Part shown: piece by piece, positions 23,406-31,761 of the stretch
Numbering within the stretch: position 1 is the first letter of the stretch
Layout of the letters: each line of letters begins with the position of its first letter
Source: Marivibrio sp040218065
Lineage (GTDB): Bacteria; Pseudomonadota; Alphaproteobacteria; UBA8366; Aestuariispiraceae
DNA: 64,000 bases
Assembly: GCF_040218065.1 (NCBI RefSeq)
Contig: NZ_JAVJQE010000009.1
Span: forward strand, 223,062 to 287,061
Direction of reading: 5' to 3'
The notes under the pieces: generated by a model
What the model was told of the DNA's origin: nothing
Databases searched by the model: none
Seen by the model: the letters and a program-made list of their open reading frames with translations, nothing else
Translations under genes and position numbers: made by a program

Positions 23406-24614
23406 GTGAGCGACGACGCGCCCGACACCGGCCCCGAGACGGGCGCCCGCAAGGCGTCGGACCTCGAAAAAGACGCGGTCGAGACCAGCCCGGCCAAGAG
23501 ACGCCCCGCCAAGAAAGCTGCGGCCAAAAAGACTGCGGCCAAAAAGCGCCCCGCATCCGCCGCCCCCGAGGCTTCCTCCCCTCACGCCCCCGACGCCCGT
23601 GCAGCCGCCCGCGCCGGCCGCGCGCTGCGCAACCCGTCCACCCGGCATTTCCCGGTCCAGATGTTCGCAAGCGTACTGGGCGTCGCCGGGCTCGGGCTGG
23701 CCTGGCGGGAGGCGGGTCAGGTGTTCGGCTTTACGCTGGCGGTGGGGGAACTGTTTCTTGGCTTCGCCGCCGGGTTCTACATCGCGGTGCTGGCGCTCTA
23801 CGGCTTGAAGGCCGCGCGCCATCCGGACGCCATGGCGGAGGATTTCACCCATCCGGTTCGCGGCTGCTACTTCTCGGCCGCCGGCATGGGGCTGCTGCTG
23901 CTCTCCGCCGCCGCCGCGCCGCATTCGCTTTGGCTGGCGGAGGCTCTGTGGATCTTCGGCGCGCCGGTCAATTTCGCCATCACGCTGGCGATCGTCAGCG
24001 GCTGGATGACCCGCGAGTTCCACATGCGTCACGCCACGCCCGTCTGGTTTCTGCCGATCGCGGGCAATCTGCTGGCGGCGATCGCCGGCGCGCCGCTCGG
24101 CTATGTTGAGATCGGCTGGATGGCCTTCGCGATCGGCGTGGTGTTCTGGCTGGCGCTGCAGGTGGTGATCTTCTACCGCCTGCTGTTCCACGAGCCGATC
24201 GAACAGCCGCTGCGCCCCACCATCGTCATCATGCTAGCGCCGCCGGCCTTGGCCTATATCGCCTACCAGGTGCTGGCCGGCGGGCCGGTTTTCGGGGCGC
24301 TCGGCGGTTTCGGGACGATGTTTTACGGCCTGACGCTGTTCATCGCCGCCCTGCTCGCGGTGCAGGTCCCGATGCTGATGCGCCTGCCGTTCGCGCTCAG
24401 CAACTGGTCCTACACCTTCCCGATCAGCGCGCTGGCCGCCGCCGGCGCGATCTACGCCGGGCGTCACGAGAGCTGGGCCGCAGACGGCCTCGCGATCGTG
24501 ACGCTGGCCGGCGCCACGTTGATCACGATCTGGGTCGCGGCGACCACCGGCCGGGCGCTGCTGGCCGGCGCGCTGTTCCGCAGCCCCCAACCGGGCGGGG
24601 AGCGGCAAGACTAG
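23406..24614 (+). CDS. TehA/SLAC1-family anion channel-like protein with histone H1-like tail
   Basis: A 402-residue membrane protein with a GTG start. Residues about 78-400 form ten predicted transmembrane helices of the TehA/SLAC1 (tellurite resistance/dicarboxylate transporter) family: HFPVQMFASVLGVAGLGLAW, GAPVNFAITLAIVSGWM and PMLMRLPFALSNWSYTFP are characteristic. Family members are anion channels; TehA gives tellurite resistance when overexpressed. The first ~75 residues are unusual: an acidic start followed by lysine/alanine repeats (KRRPAKKAAAKKTAAKKRPA) like histone H1 or AlgP tails. This cytosolic tail could bind nucleic acid or polyphosphate, or regulate the channel. It lies between hspQ and pyrE with no obvious functional link. 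Confidence 0.82.
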   Translation: MSDDAPDTGPETGARKASDLEKDAVETSPAKRRPAKKAAAKKTAAKKRPASAAPEASSPHAPDARAAARAGRALRNPSTRHFPVQMFASVLGVAGLGLAWREAGQVFGFTLAVGELFLGFAAGFYIAVLALYGLKAARHPDAMAEDFTHPVRGCYFSAAGMGLLLLSAAAAPHSLWLAEALWIFGAPVNFAITLAIVSGWMTREFHMRHATPVWFLPIAGNLLAAIAGAPLGYVEIGWMAFAIGVVFWLALQVVIFYRLLFHEPIEQPLRPTIVIMLAPPALAYIAYQVLAGGPVFGALGGFGTMFYGLTLFIAALLAVQVPMLMRLPFALSNWSYTFPISALAAAGAIYAGRHESWAADGLAIVTLAGATLITIWVAATTGRALLAGALFRSPQPGGERQD

Positions 24615-24702
24615 CCGGACGCCCGCCCCGCCCCAACCCGGCCCGCCAACCCTCGCCGCCTACACCCCTTTCCCACAACTGAGCCGAGACAAGAGCACGC
24701 CC

Positions 24703-25431
24703 ATGTCCGACCTGCCGCCCGACACCCGCCCCCCCGCCGATCCCGCCGCCGCCGCAACCGGGACCCCCGCCGCCAACGCCGCGCACATCGCCGCGTCGAT
24801 CCTGATCGAGACGCAGTCGGTGCTGTTCCGGCCGGAAGACCCCTTCACTTTCACCAGCGGACGCAAAAGCCCGGTCTATGTCGATTGCCGGCGCCTCATC
24901 GCCTTTCCGCGCGCCCGGCGTCGGCTGATGAAGATGGCGGCCGCGCGGCTCGAGGAGGCGATCGGATTCGAGAGCCTGGATGCGGTCGCCGGCGGCGAGA
25001 CGGCCGGCATTCCCTACGCCGCCTGGCTGGCCGATCACCTGATGCTGCCGATGGCCTATATCCGCAAGAAACCGAAAGGCTTTGGGCGCAACGCGCGGAT
25101 TGAGGGCGATCTGCATGAGGGTCAGCGGGTGCTACTGGTCGAGGATCTGGCGACCGACGGGGGCTCCAAACTCTCCTTCGTGCAGGGGATCCGCGACGCG
25201 GGCGCGGTGTGCGAGCATTGCTTCGTCGTCTTCCACTACGGAATTTTCCCGGAGAGCGTCGCGGATCTGAAGAAGGAGGGGGTGACGCTGCACGCGCTGG
25301 CCACCTGGTGGGACGTGCTGACGACCGCCCGCCAAAGCGGCTATTTCGACGAAGCCTCGCTGGCCCAGGTCGAAGCCTTCCTGCACGACCCCAAAGGCTG
25401 GTCCGCCGCGCACGGCGGGGAGGAGGACTGA
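24703..25431 (+). CDS. pyrE: Orotate phosphoribosyltransferase
   Basis: A 242-residue type I phosphoribosyltransferase that converts orotate and PRPP to orotidine 5'-phosphate in pyrimidine synthesis. FRPEDPFTFTSGRKSPVYVDCR is the OPRT N-terminal signature. The PRPP-binding loop VLLVEDLATDGGSKLSF lies near residues 144-160, with a small flexible-loop region around YIRKKPKGFGRNARIEG. The N-terminus carries about 25 extra Pro/Ala-rich residues compared with typical enzymes. The stop codon directly abuts the stop of the convergent DUF423 gene with no spacer. Confidence 0.94.
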   Translation: MSDLPPDTRPPADPAAAATGTPAANAAHIAASILIETQSVLFRPEDPFTFTSGRKSPVYVDCRRLIAFPRARRRLMKMAAARLEEAIGFESLDAVAGGETAGIPYAAWLADHLMLPMAYIRKKPKGFGRNARIEGDLHEGQRVLLVEDLATDGGSKLSFVQGIRDAGAVCEHCFVVFHYGIFPESVADLKKEGVTLHALATWWDVLTTARQSGYFDEASLAQVEAFLHDPKGWSAAHGGEED

Positions 25432-25818
25432 CTAGGCGCGCAAGCCGCCCAGAGCGCCCCACGCCACCATCAGCCACCCCAAGATGAAGGCGAGGCCGCC
25501 GATCGGCGCGACCGCCCCGAGAACGGACGGCCCGCCGAGCGCCAACGCGTAGAGAGCGCCCGGGAAAAAGACGCAGCCGGCGAGGAACGCCCACGCCGCG
25601 GCGATTGCGCGGCCCGGACGCTTCAGCCGCCCGGCCGCCAGACAGGCGGCGACGGCGGCCAGCGCATGGATCACCTGATACTGCGCGCCGAGCGCGCCGC
25701 GCTCGGCTGCGACCTCTCCGAAGCGCGCCGCCATTCCGTGCGCGGAGAAAGCCCCCATCGCGACCGCGAGGGCCCCGACCAGGGCGGCGACGATCAGAGA
25801 GACGCGCGCGCCGGACAT
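25432..25818 (-). CDS. DUF423 membrane protein
   Basis: A 128-residue protein with four transmembrane helices. VALVGALAVAMGAFSAHG-like N-terminus, YQVIHALAAV and FFPGALYALALGG are the core motifs of the DUF423/YgdD family, small inner-membrane proteins of unknown function. The start at 25818 was chosen because the family begins MSxAR... at this point; the frame upstream is antisense shadow of apt. It lies 17 bases downstream of apt on the same strand and is probably cotranscribed with it. Confidence 0.88.
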   Translation of the reverse strand: MSGARVSLIVAALVGALAVAMGAFSAHGMAARFGEVAAERGALGAQYQVIHALAAVAACLAAGRLKRPGRAIAAAWAFLAGCVFFPGALYALALGGPSVLGAVAPIGGLAFILGWLMVAWGALGGLRA

Positions 25819-25835
25819 GAGATCGCGCGTCCGGG

Positions 25836-26351
25836 CTATTCGTCGTATTGGATCAGCGAGGCGAAGGGAACGTCGAGTTCGTCCACCCCGCCCAGTCCGG
25901 TGAGTTCGATGATGCAGGCGGCCCCCGCGACCTCGCCGCCGACCTTCCGGATGAGCTCGATCGCCGCGGCCATGGTGCCGCCGGTCGCCATCAGATCGTC
26001 GAGGATCACCACCCGCTCGCCCGGCTTGACCGCATCGGCCTGAATTTCGACCGTGTCGGTGCCGTACTCCAACTCGTAGACGTAGCGCACGGTCTCGCCC
26101 GGCAGCTTGCCCTGTTTGCGCACCATGGCGAAGCCGAGTCCGAGTTCGAGCGCCAGCGGCGCCGCGGTCAGAAAGCCGCGGGATTCGATGCCGATCAGCT
26201 TGTCGGGGTTCCAGACCCGCACCGCCTGAGCCAACTGGTCTACGCAAGCGCGCCACGCCTCGGCGTGGGCCAGCAGCGTCGAAATGTCGTAGAAAAGGAT
26301 GCCCTCCTTGGGAAAATCGGGCACGGTGCGGATATGTTGCTTGATGTCCAT
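25836..26351 (-). CDS. apt: Adenine phosphoribosyltransferase
   Basis: A 171-residue purine salvage enzyme that makes AMP from adenine and PRPP. It begins IKQHIRTVPDFPKEGILFYDI, the standard APRT start, has KLIGIESRGFLTAAPLALELG, and the PRPP loop VVILDDLMATGGTM. Length is exactly that of the bacterial family. It is divergent from the Mla operon across 148 bases and followed by the DUF423 gene. With pyrE and the nucleoside hydrolase it makes up a loose set of nucleotide salvage and synthesis genes in this window. Confidence 0.95.
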   Translation of the reverse strand: MDIKQHIRTVPDFPKEGILFYDISTLLAHAEAWRACVDQLAQAVRVWNPDKLIGIESRGFLTAAPLALELGLGFAMVRKQGKLPGETVRYVYELEYGTDTVEIQADAVKPGERVVILDDLMATGGTMAAAIELIRKVGGEVAGAACIIELTGLGGVDELDVPFASLIQYDE

Positions 26352-26499
26352 CGCGGCGTCTAAGCTCTCGACGTAATAGGGGCGTCCGGGGCGCGAAACG
26401 CGCGCATCCTAGACGCGCGGCGGGGCGCGCGCAACGCAGCCCGGACGCGCTCGCCCGACGGCGACGGGTCCGACGACGACACGGGACAGGCGAGACGCA

Positions 26500-27654
26500 A
26501 TGGCGATGGAGGCGGCCGACCCCGACGCGAACGCGCCGGGCGACCTGGAGTGGTCGACGGACGGGCGAAGCTTGCGGGCGATCGGCCGGTGGACGATCGA
26601 CCAAGCCCGCCTGGTCGAGGCGCGTCTTGCCGGTCTTCGCACCGAAGGCGGCGGCGCGCTTACGGTCGACCTGTCCCGCATCGCGGCGTTGGACACCGCC
26701 GGCGCGTGGCTGCTGTTCCGGGCGCTGGCGCAGTTGCGGCAGTCGGGGGCGGAGATAGAACTCGCCGGCGTGCGCAACCGCCACAAGCCGCTGCTGGACA
26801 TCGTCGCTCAAATTCACGCCGAAAAGCCTGAGGGATTCCACCCGCGATCCACCGGTTTCCTCGGCCTGCTGGAACAGTTGGGCGGCGGCTTGATTCGGGC
26901 CCTGATTCACGGCCGGGATCTTTTGAACTTTTACGGTCTGGTGACGGTGGTCTTCGCCCGGACGGTCGCGAACCCGGCGCGTCTGCGCCCGAAGGCCCTG
27001 GTGACGCAAATTCAGGAAACCGGGCTGAACGCACTGCCGATCGTGGGGCTGTTGTCCTTCCTGATCGGCGTGGTGCTGGCCTATCTTATGTCTGATCAGC
27101 TCACCCGCTTCGGGGCGGAGGTCTACACGGTCAACCTTCTGGGGCTGTCCATCACCCGGGAGATCGGCGTACTCCTGACCGCGATCATGATCGCGGGGCG
27201 CTCCGGCTCGGCCTTCACGGCCCAGATCGGGACGATGAAGGTGACGGAGGAGATCGACGCCATGGGCACGATCGGCCTCGACCCGATCGAGGTCTTGGTG
27301 ATCCCGCGCGTGCTGGCGCTGATGATCACCCTGCCGATTCTGACGATCTGGTCCGATTTCGCCGGCGTTCTGGGCGGCGCGGCGATGACGATGGTGGCGC
27401 TGGATCTGTCGCCTGCGCAATTCGCCAACCAGTTGAAGGAGGCGGTCGGGATCGACGACGTGCTGGTCGGGTTGGTCAAGGCGCCGGTCCACGCCTACAT
27501 CATCGCCATGGTCGGATGTTACGAAGGCTTGCGCGTGCAGCGCTCGGCGGAGAGCGTCGGGCGGCAGACGACGCTGTCGGTGGTTGAGAGCATCTTCCTG
27601 GTGATCGTCGCGACGGCGGCCTTCGCCGTGCTGTTCTCGATCCTCGGGGTCTGA
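26500..27654 (+). CDS. mlaE: Mla-type lipid transport permease with N-terminal STAS domain (MlaB-MlaE fusion)
   Basis: A 384-residue fusion. Residues about 20-110 form a STAS domain (LTVDLSRIAALDTAGAWLLF), the role played by separate MlaB in E. coli. Residues about 130-384 are the MlaE permease with five or six transmembrane helices and the motifs SFLIGVVLAYLMSDQL, EIGVLLTAIMIAGRSGSAFT and EEIDAMGTIGLDPIEVLVIPR. It forms the inner-membrane core of the phospholipid transporter that works with MlaF and MlaD. The fusion order is common in alphaproteobacteria. First gene of a four-gene operon. Confidence 0.92.
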   Translation: MAMEAADPDANAPGDLEWSTDGRSLRAIGRWTIDQARLVEARLAGLRTEGGGALTVDLSRIAALDTAGAWLLFRALAQLRQSGAEIELAGVRNRHKPLLDIVAQIHAEKPEGFHPRSTGFLGLLEQLGGGLIRALIHGRDLLNFYGLVTVVFARTVANPARLRPKALVTQIQETGLNALPIVGLLSFLIGVVLAYLMSDQLTRFGAEVYTVNLLGLSITREIGVLLTAIMIAGRSGSAFTAQIGTMKVTEEIDAMGTIGLDPIEVLVIPRVLALMITLPILTIWSDFAGVLGGAAMTMVALDLSPAQFANQLKEAVGIDDVLVGLVKAPVHAYIIAMVGCYEGLRVQRSAESVGRQTTLSVVESIFLVIVATAAFAVLFSILGV

Positions 27655-27669
27655 GGGGGCGCAGGAGCG

Positions 27670-28446
27670 ATGGCGCAACGACCGGCGGTGAGCGTCGAAG
27701 GCCTCCGAACCCAGTTCGGCGCCCAGGTGATCCACGACGGGCTCGAACTCACCCTGCGCCAGGGCGAAGTTCTGGGCGTCGTCGGCGGATCCGGCACGGG
27801 CAAATCCGTGCTGTTGCGCGAGATCATCGGCCTGCAGCGGCCGACAACCGGGCGCATCACGTTGTTGGGGGAGGATGTCTGGTCGCTGAACCGCAGGCAG
27901 CGACAGGCGCTGGCGACCCGCACCGGCGTTCTGTTCCAGGACGGAGCGCTGTTCTCATCGCTGACGGTCGCGGAGAACATCCAGGTCGCGATGCGCGAGC
28001 ATCTGTCGCTCAAGCCCGCGCTGATGGACGATCTGGCGGCGCTTAAGATCGCGATGGTCGGTCTGCCGCCCGAGGCGGGGGCGAAACTGCCCTCCGAGCT
28101 CTCCGGCGGCATGCGCAAACGCGCAGGCCTGGCGCGAGCGTTGGCGCTGGACCCCGAAATCCTGTTCCTGGACGAGCCGACGGCGGGTCTGGATCCGATC
28201 GGCGCGGCGGCTTTCGATGAGCTGATCGGCTCGCTGAAGCGCTCGCTCGACCTGACGGTCTTTATGGTGACGCACGATCTGGACAGTCTGGCCGCGGTCT
28301 GCGACAGGATCGCGGCCTTGGTGGACAAACAAGTGCGCGTCGCTACCATGGCCGAGCACATGAAAGACGATCATCCCTGGCTCAAGGAATACTTCCACGG
28401 GCCGCGCGCCAGGGCCGTGAAGGCCCCGGCACGCGCCGATGCGTGA
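27670..28446 (+). CDS. mlaF: Mla-type ABC transporter ATPase (MlaF)
   Basis: A 258-residue ABC ATPase. Walker A GGSGTGKSVLL near residues 38-48, Q-loop LFQDGALFSSLTV, signature LSGGMRKRAGLARALA, Walker B ILFLDEPTAGLDP and the H-loop VTHD are all present. The MRKRAGLARA signature is typical of the MlaF/Ttg2A group. It powers lipid movement through the STAS-MlaE permease encoded 15 bases upstream and couples to the MlaD ring encoded 74 bases downstream. The last ~25 residues are basic and poorly conserved. Confidence 0.93.
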   Translation: MAQRPAVSVEGLRTQFGAQVIHDGLELTLRQGEVLGVVGGSGTGKSVLLREIIGLQRPTTGRITLLGEDVWSLNRRQRQALATRTGVLFQDGALFSSLTVAENIQVAMREHLSLKPALMDDLAALKIAMVGLPPEAGAKLPSELSGGMRKRAGLARALALDPEILFLDEPTAGLDPIGAAAFDELIGSLKRSLDLTVFMVTHDLDSLAAVCDRIAALVDKQVRVATMAEHMKDDHPWLKEYFHGPRARAVKAPARADA

Positions 28447-28520
28447 GCGCCGGCTTGCGGACCGCGTCCGCGGACGGGCCAGGGCTCTGACGCCAGCGCG
28501 CGAGAAAGGCTGGTAGCGCG

Positions 28521-29654
28521 ATGGAGACACGCGCGAGCTACATCCTGGTCGGGACCTTCGTCCTGGGCTTCCTGATCGCGGCCTTCGCGGCGGTGATCTG
28601 GCTCGCCGGCGTCGACCTGGACGAGACGCAGCAGCAATACGACATCTTCTTTGAAGGCTCGGTCTCCGGCCTCAAAGTCGGCAATCCGGTGCGCTATCGC
28701 GGAATACCGGTCGGCGTGGTGCGGGACATGCGGATCAATCCGGACAACGTCGAAGAGGTGCAGGTGACGATCGAAGTTCCCGCCTCGACCCCGATCAAGG
28801 AGGACGCCTCGGCGAGCCTCGAGTTCCAGGGCGTCACGGGCGTCGCCTACGTGCAGATCTCAGGCGGCAGCAACGAGGCGCCGCGCCTGACGGCCGCCTC
28901 AGGCCGGGATAGGCCGGTCATCCCCTCGACGCCCTCGCAGATCCAAGAGGTGATGGAACAGGCGCCGGAGCTCTTGAACCGATTCATCGGCTTGGTCGAC
29001 GAGGCCCGGTCGATCATGAACGCTGAGAACCGCCGCAATCTGGAGACGACGCTGGCGAATCTGGCGGCGTTTTCCGGCGCGCTGGCCGACTCGTCCGGCG
29101 ACATCCAGGCGACGCTCGCCCAGACGGCGGGCGCGATCGAGCAACTGCGCGCGACGGCCGGCGAGGCGGAGACGGTGCTCGCGACCCTCTCACAGCGCGG
29201 CGACGGGATAGCTGATCGGCTGGAAACCACGCTCGACAACGCCAACGGGCTGGCCGAAGAAGCGAGCCGGCTGGTGGCGGAATTGCGCCCCGTCGTACAG
29301 TCCGCCGGCGAGACCGTCGATAGCGTCGGCGCGATCGCCGACGACGTGCGTCCGCATGCGGGGCCGATAGCCGAGCAGGCCGAAGGCGCTTTGCGCGACG
29401 CGCGGACCATCACCCAGGATCTGAAGACGGCGAGCGAGAACATCGCGACCGCGGCCGACGAGGCGGCGGTTCTGTTGCGCGACGCGCGCGAACCGGTGAA
29501 CAGCTTCGCCAACACCGGCCTCTACGAATTCACCCAGCTCGTGGTTGAGATGCGCACGCTGGTCGCCTCGCTCTCGCGCATCAGCAACGAGATCGAGCGC
29601 GATCCGGCGCGTTTCTTCTTCGGCGACAAGACGCAAGGCTTCGAGGCGGAATGA
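28521..29654 (+). CDS. mlaD: MCE-domain lipid-binding protein (MlaD-like)
   Basis: A 377-residue protein with one N-terminal transmembrane helix (ILVGTFVLGFLIAAFAAVIW, about residues 8-28) and an MCE domain (about 35-115) marked by FFEGSVSGLKVGNPVRYRGIPVG. The remaining ~250 residues are long amphipathic helices rich in Ala, Glu and Thr, longer than E. coli MlaD (183) and like the Mycobacterium/PqiB-style extended needle. MCE hexamers form a hydrophobic tunnel carrying lipids between membranes. The stop overlaps the next gene as ATGA. Confidence 0.9.
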   Translation: METRASYILVGTFVLGFLIAAFAAVIWLAGVDLDETQQQYDIFFEGSVSGLKVGNPVRYRGIPVGVVRDMRINPDNVEEVQVTIEVPASTPIKEDASASLEFQGVTGVAYVQISGGSNEAPRLTAASGRDRPVIPSTPSQIQEVMEQAPELLNRFIGLVDEARSIMNAENRRNLETTLANLAAFSGALADSSGDIQATLAQTAGAIEQLRATAGEAETVLATLSQRGDGIADRLETTLDNANGLAEEASRLVAELRPVVQSAGETVDSVGAIADDVRPHAGPIAEQAEGALRDARTITQDLKTASENIATAADEAAVLLRDAREPVNSFANTGLYEFTQLVVEMRTLVASLSRISNEIERDPARFFFGDKTQGFEAE

Positions 29655-30346
29655 ACGATCCAATGCAATATCCCAAGGGCGTGACGCGCCGCACGGCGGG
29701 CCGGATTATCGGCGGGGGCGCGTTGGCGCCGCTGACGGCGGCCTGCGCGGTCGATCTGCCCGGCACGGGCGAGCCGGCGCGGATCTTCGTGCTGACCCCG
29801 AAAAGCACCTTCGCCGACGACCTTCCGGACGTGGACTGGCAACTGCTGGTCGAGGCGCCGACCGCAGCCGCCGGCATCGCCTCGAGCCGGATCGCATTGC
29901 GCCGCCAGTTGGTGGAGCTCGACTACTTCGCCCGCGCCGCTTGGACGGACAACGCCCCCGCCATGTTGCAGACCTTGATGATCGAAAGCTTCGAGAACAC
30001 CGACAAGATCATCTCGGTGGGACGTCAGGTCATCGGGCTGCGCGCGGACTTCATCCTCAAGACCGATCTGCGGGAGTTCCAAGCGGAATACATGGATGAA
30101 GACGGTCGGACGCTGCCCGAAGGCGCCGCGCCCTTCGTGCGCGTGCGCCTGAACGGCAAGCTGGTCCAGATGCCGCGGCGCGAAATCGTCGCCTCCGAGA
30201 CCTGGGAGAGCGTCGTGCGGGCCGACGGCTCGGAGATGCAGGCGATCATCCGCGCCTTCGATGCGGCCTACGGCGACATCTTGAAGCGTCTGGTCACATG
30301 GACTTTACGACGCGGAGAAGAAATCATGCAGCGGCGCGAAGACTGA
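29651..30346 (+). CDS. PqiC/LAM-type ABC auxiliary lipoprotein
   Basis: A 231-residue exported protein of the ABC-type transport auxiliary lipoprotein (PqiC, DUF330) family. The N-terminus has a twin-arginine-like TRRTAGR followed by a hydrophobic stretch and Cys32 (LTAAC), a weak lipobox. The body FVLTPKSTFADDLPDVDWQLLVEAP is typical. Members sit at the outer membrane and complete MCE lipid-transport systems. The ATGA overlap with the MCE gene and its position as fourth gene of the operon support that role. Tat export is a possibility rather than shown. Confidence 0.82.
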   Translation: MNDPMQYPKGVTRRTAGRIIGGGALAPLTAACAVDLPGTGEPARIFVLTPKSTFADDLPDVDWQLLVEAPTAAAGIASSRIALRRQLVELDYFARAAWTDNAPAMLQTLMIESFENTDKIISVGRQVIGLRADFILKTDLREFQAEYMDEDGRTLPEGAAPFVRVRLNGKLVQMPRREIVASETWESVVRADGSEMQAIIRAFDAAYGDILKRLVTWTLRRGEEIMQRRED

Positions 30347-30373
30347 CGCGCGCCCGCCTTCAGGAGAGCGACC

Positions 30374-31708
30374 ATGACCCACGTTTTCCACCGCAGCGCC
30401 AAGAGCCTGCCGCCTACGGCTGCGCGCGGCGACGGCTGTTACATCGTCGACGCCGACGGCAAGCGCTATCTGGACGCCTCGGGCGGCGCGGCGGTCAGCT
30501 GTCTCGGCCACTCCCACCCCAAGGTCGTCCAGGCGATCAAGGAACAGCTGGACCGGATCGCCTTCGCCCACACCGGGTTCTTCACCAACGAGCCGCTGGA
30601 GAAGCTGGCGGATCATCTGATCGCCCGCGCGCCCGACGGGATCGAGTACGTCTATATGGTTTCCGGCGGCTCCGAAGCGGTCGAGGCGGCCCTCAAGCTC
30701 GCCCATCAGTATTTCGACGAGAAGAAGCAGCGCTCCAAGCGCTGGTTCATCGCGCGGCGCCAAAGCTACCACGGCAACACGCTGGGCGCGCTGGCGGTCG
30801 GGGGCAACATGTGGCGGCGCGATCAGTTCGCGCCGATCCTAATCGACAGCCAGCACATTTCTCCCGCTTACGCCTATCGCGACCGGCGTGACGATGAGAG
30901 CTTGGAGGCTTACGGCCTGCGGGTCGCCGACGAGTTGGAGACGCGCATCGAGGAATTAGGCGCGGAGAACGTCATCGGCTTCGTCGCCGAACCGGTGGTG
31001 GGCGCGACGGCCGGCGCGGTCGTTCCGCCGCCCGGCTACTTCAAGCGCATTCGAGAGATCTGCGATCGTCACGGCGTGCTGTTGATCCTGGATGAAGTGA
31101 TGTGCGGCATGGGACGCACCGGCGCGCTGTTCGCCTGCGAGCAGGACGGCGTGCGCCCCGACATCCTGGCCGTCGCCAAAGGCCTGGGCGCGGGCTATCA
31201 GCCGATCGGGGCGATGCTGTGCTCGGCTGAAATCTTCGAGACGATCCGCGACGGATCGGGCTTCTTCCAGCACGGCCACACCTATATGGGCCACCCGACC
31301 GCCTGCGCCGCGGCCTTGGCCGTGCAAGAAGTCATCGAAGAGGAGAACCTGCTGGAGAACGTGCGCGACAAAGGCGCGAAGCTGATGGAGCGGCTGGCCG
31401 CCCGCTTCGGCAACGATCCGCATGTGGGCGACATTCGCGGGCGGGGCCTGTTCATCGGGATCGAACTGGTCGCCGATCGGTCCAGCAAGGAGCCCCTGGA
31501 TCCCGCGCTTCAGATCCACGCCAAGATCAAGCGCCAGGCCATGGAGGAAGGGCTGATGTGCTATCCTATGGGCGGTACGATCGACGGCAAGCGGGGCAAT
31601 CACATCCTGCTGGCCCCGCCTTTCATCATCGACGACGCGCAAGTCGAGGAAATCGTCGAGAAGCTCGGCCGCGCCGTCGACGGCGCAAAGCAAGAGGCGG
31701 GGCTTTGA
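30374..31708 (+). CDS. Class III aminotransferase (omega-aminotransferase type)
   Basis: A 444-residue PLP-dependent aminotransferase of the acetylornithine/omega-amino acid group. Hallmarks: YLDASGGAAVSCLGHSHPKVV, MVSGGSEAVEAALKLA, ILDEVMCGMGRTGALFA, and the PLP lysine in AVAKGLGAGYQP at residue 269. The C-terminal GNHILLAPPFIIDD is typical of the subgroup annotated as aspartate aminotransferase family. The amino donor and acceptor are unknown. It starts 27 bases after the Mla operon with GGAG upstream and is followed by a TAXI-like binding-protein gene, suggesting a link to uptake of an amino compound, though this is weak. Confidence 0.9.
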   Translation: MTHVFHRSAKSLPPTAARGDGCYIVDADGKRYLDASGGAAVSCLGHSHPKVVQAIKEQLDRIAFAHTGFFTNEPLEKLADHLIARAPDGIEYVYMVSGGSEAVEAALKLAHQYFDEKKQRSKRWFIARRQSYHGNTLGALAVGGNMWRRDQFAPILIDSQHISPAYAYRDRRDDESLEAYGLRVADELETRIEELGAENVIGFVAEPVVGATAGAVVPPPGYFKRIREICDRHGVLLILDEVMCGMGRTGALFACEQDGVRPDILAVAKGLGAGYQPIGAMLCSAEIFETIRDGSGFFQHGHTYMGHPTACAAALAVQEVIEEENLLENVRDKGAKLMERLAARFGNDPHVGDIRGRGLFIGIELVADRSSKEPLDPALQIHAKIKRQAMEEGLMCYPMGGTIDGKRGNHILLAPPFIIDDAQVEEIVEKLGRAVDGAKQEAGL

Positions 31709-31761
31709 GCGTCGATTGTCGGTTGGGGCGCCGTCACTTCGGAGCGTGGAAGGGCTGTGGG

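Noticed and set aside
25819..27735. A long leftward frame upstream of the DUF423 gene
   Set aside because: It reads antisense through mlaE and through apt in another frame. The DUF423 start at 25818 explains the real part.
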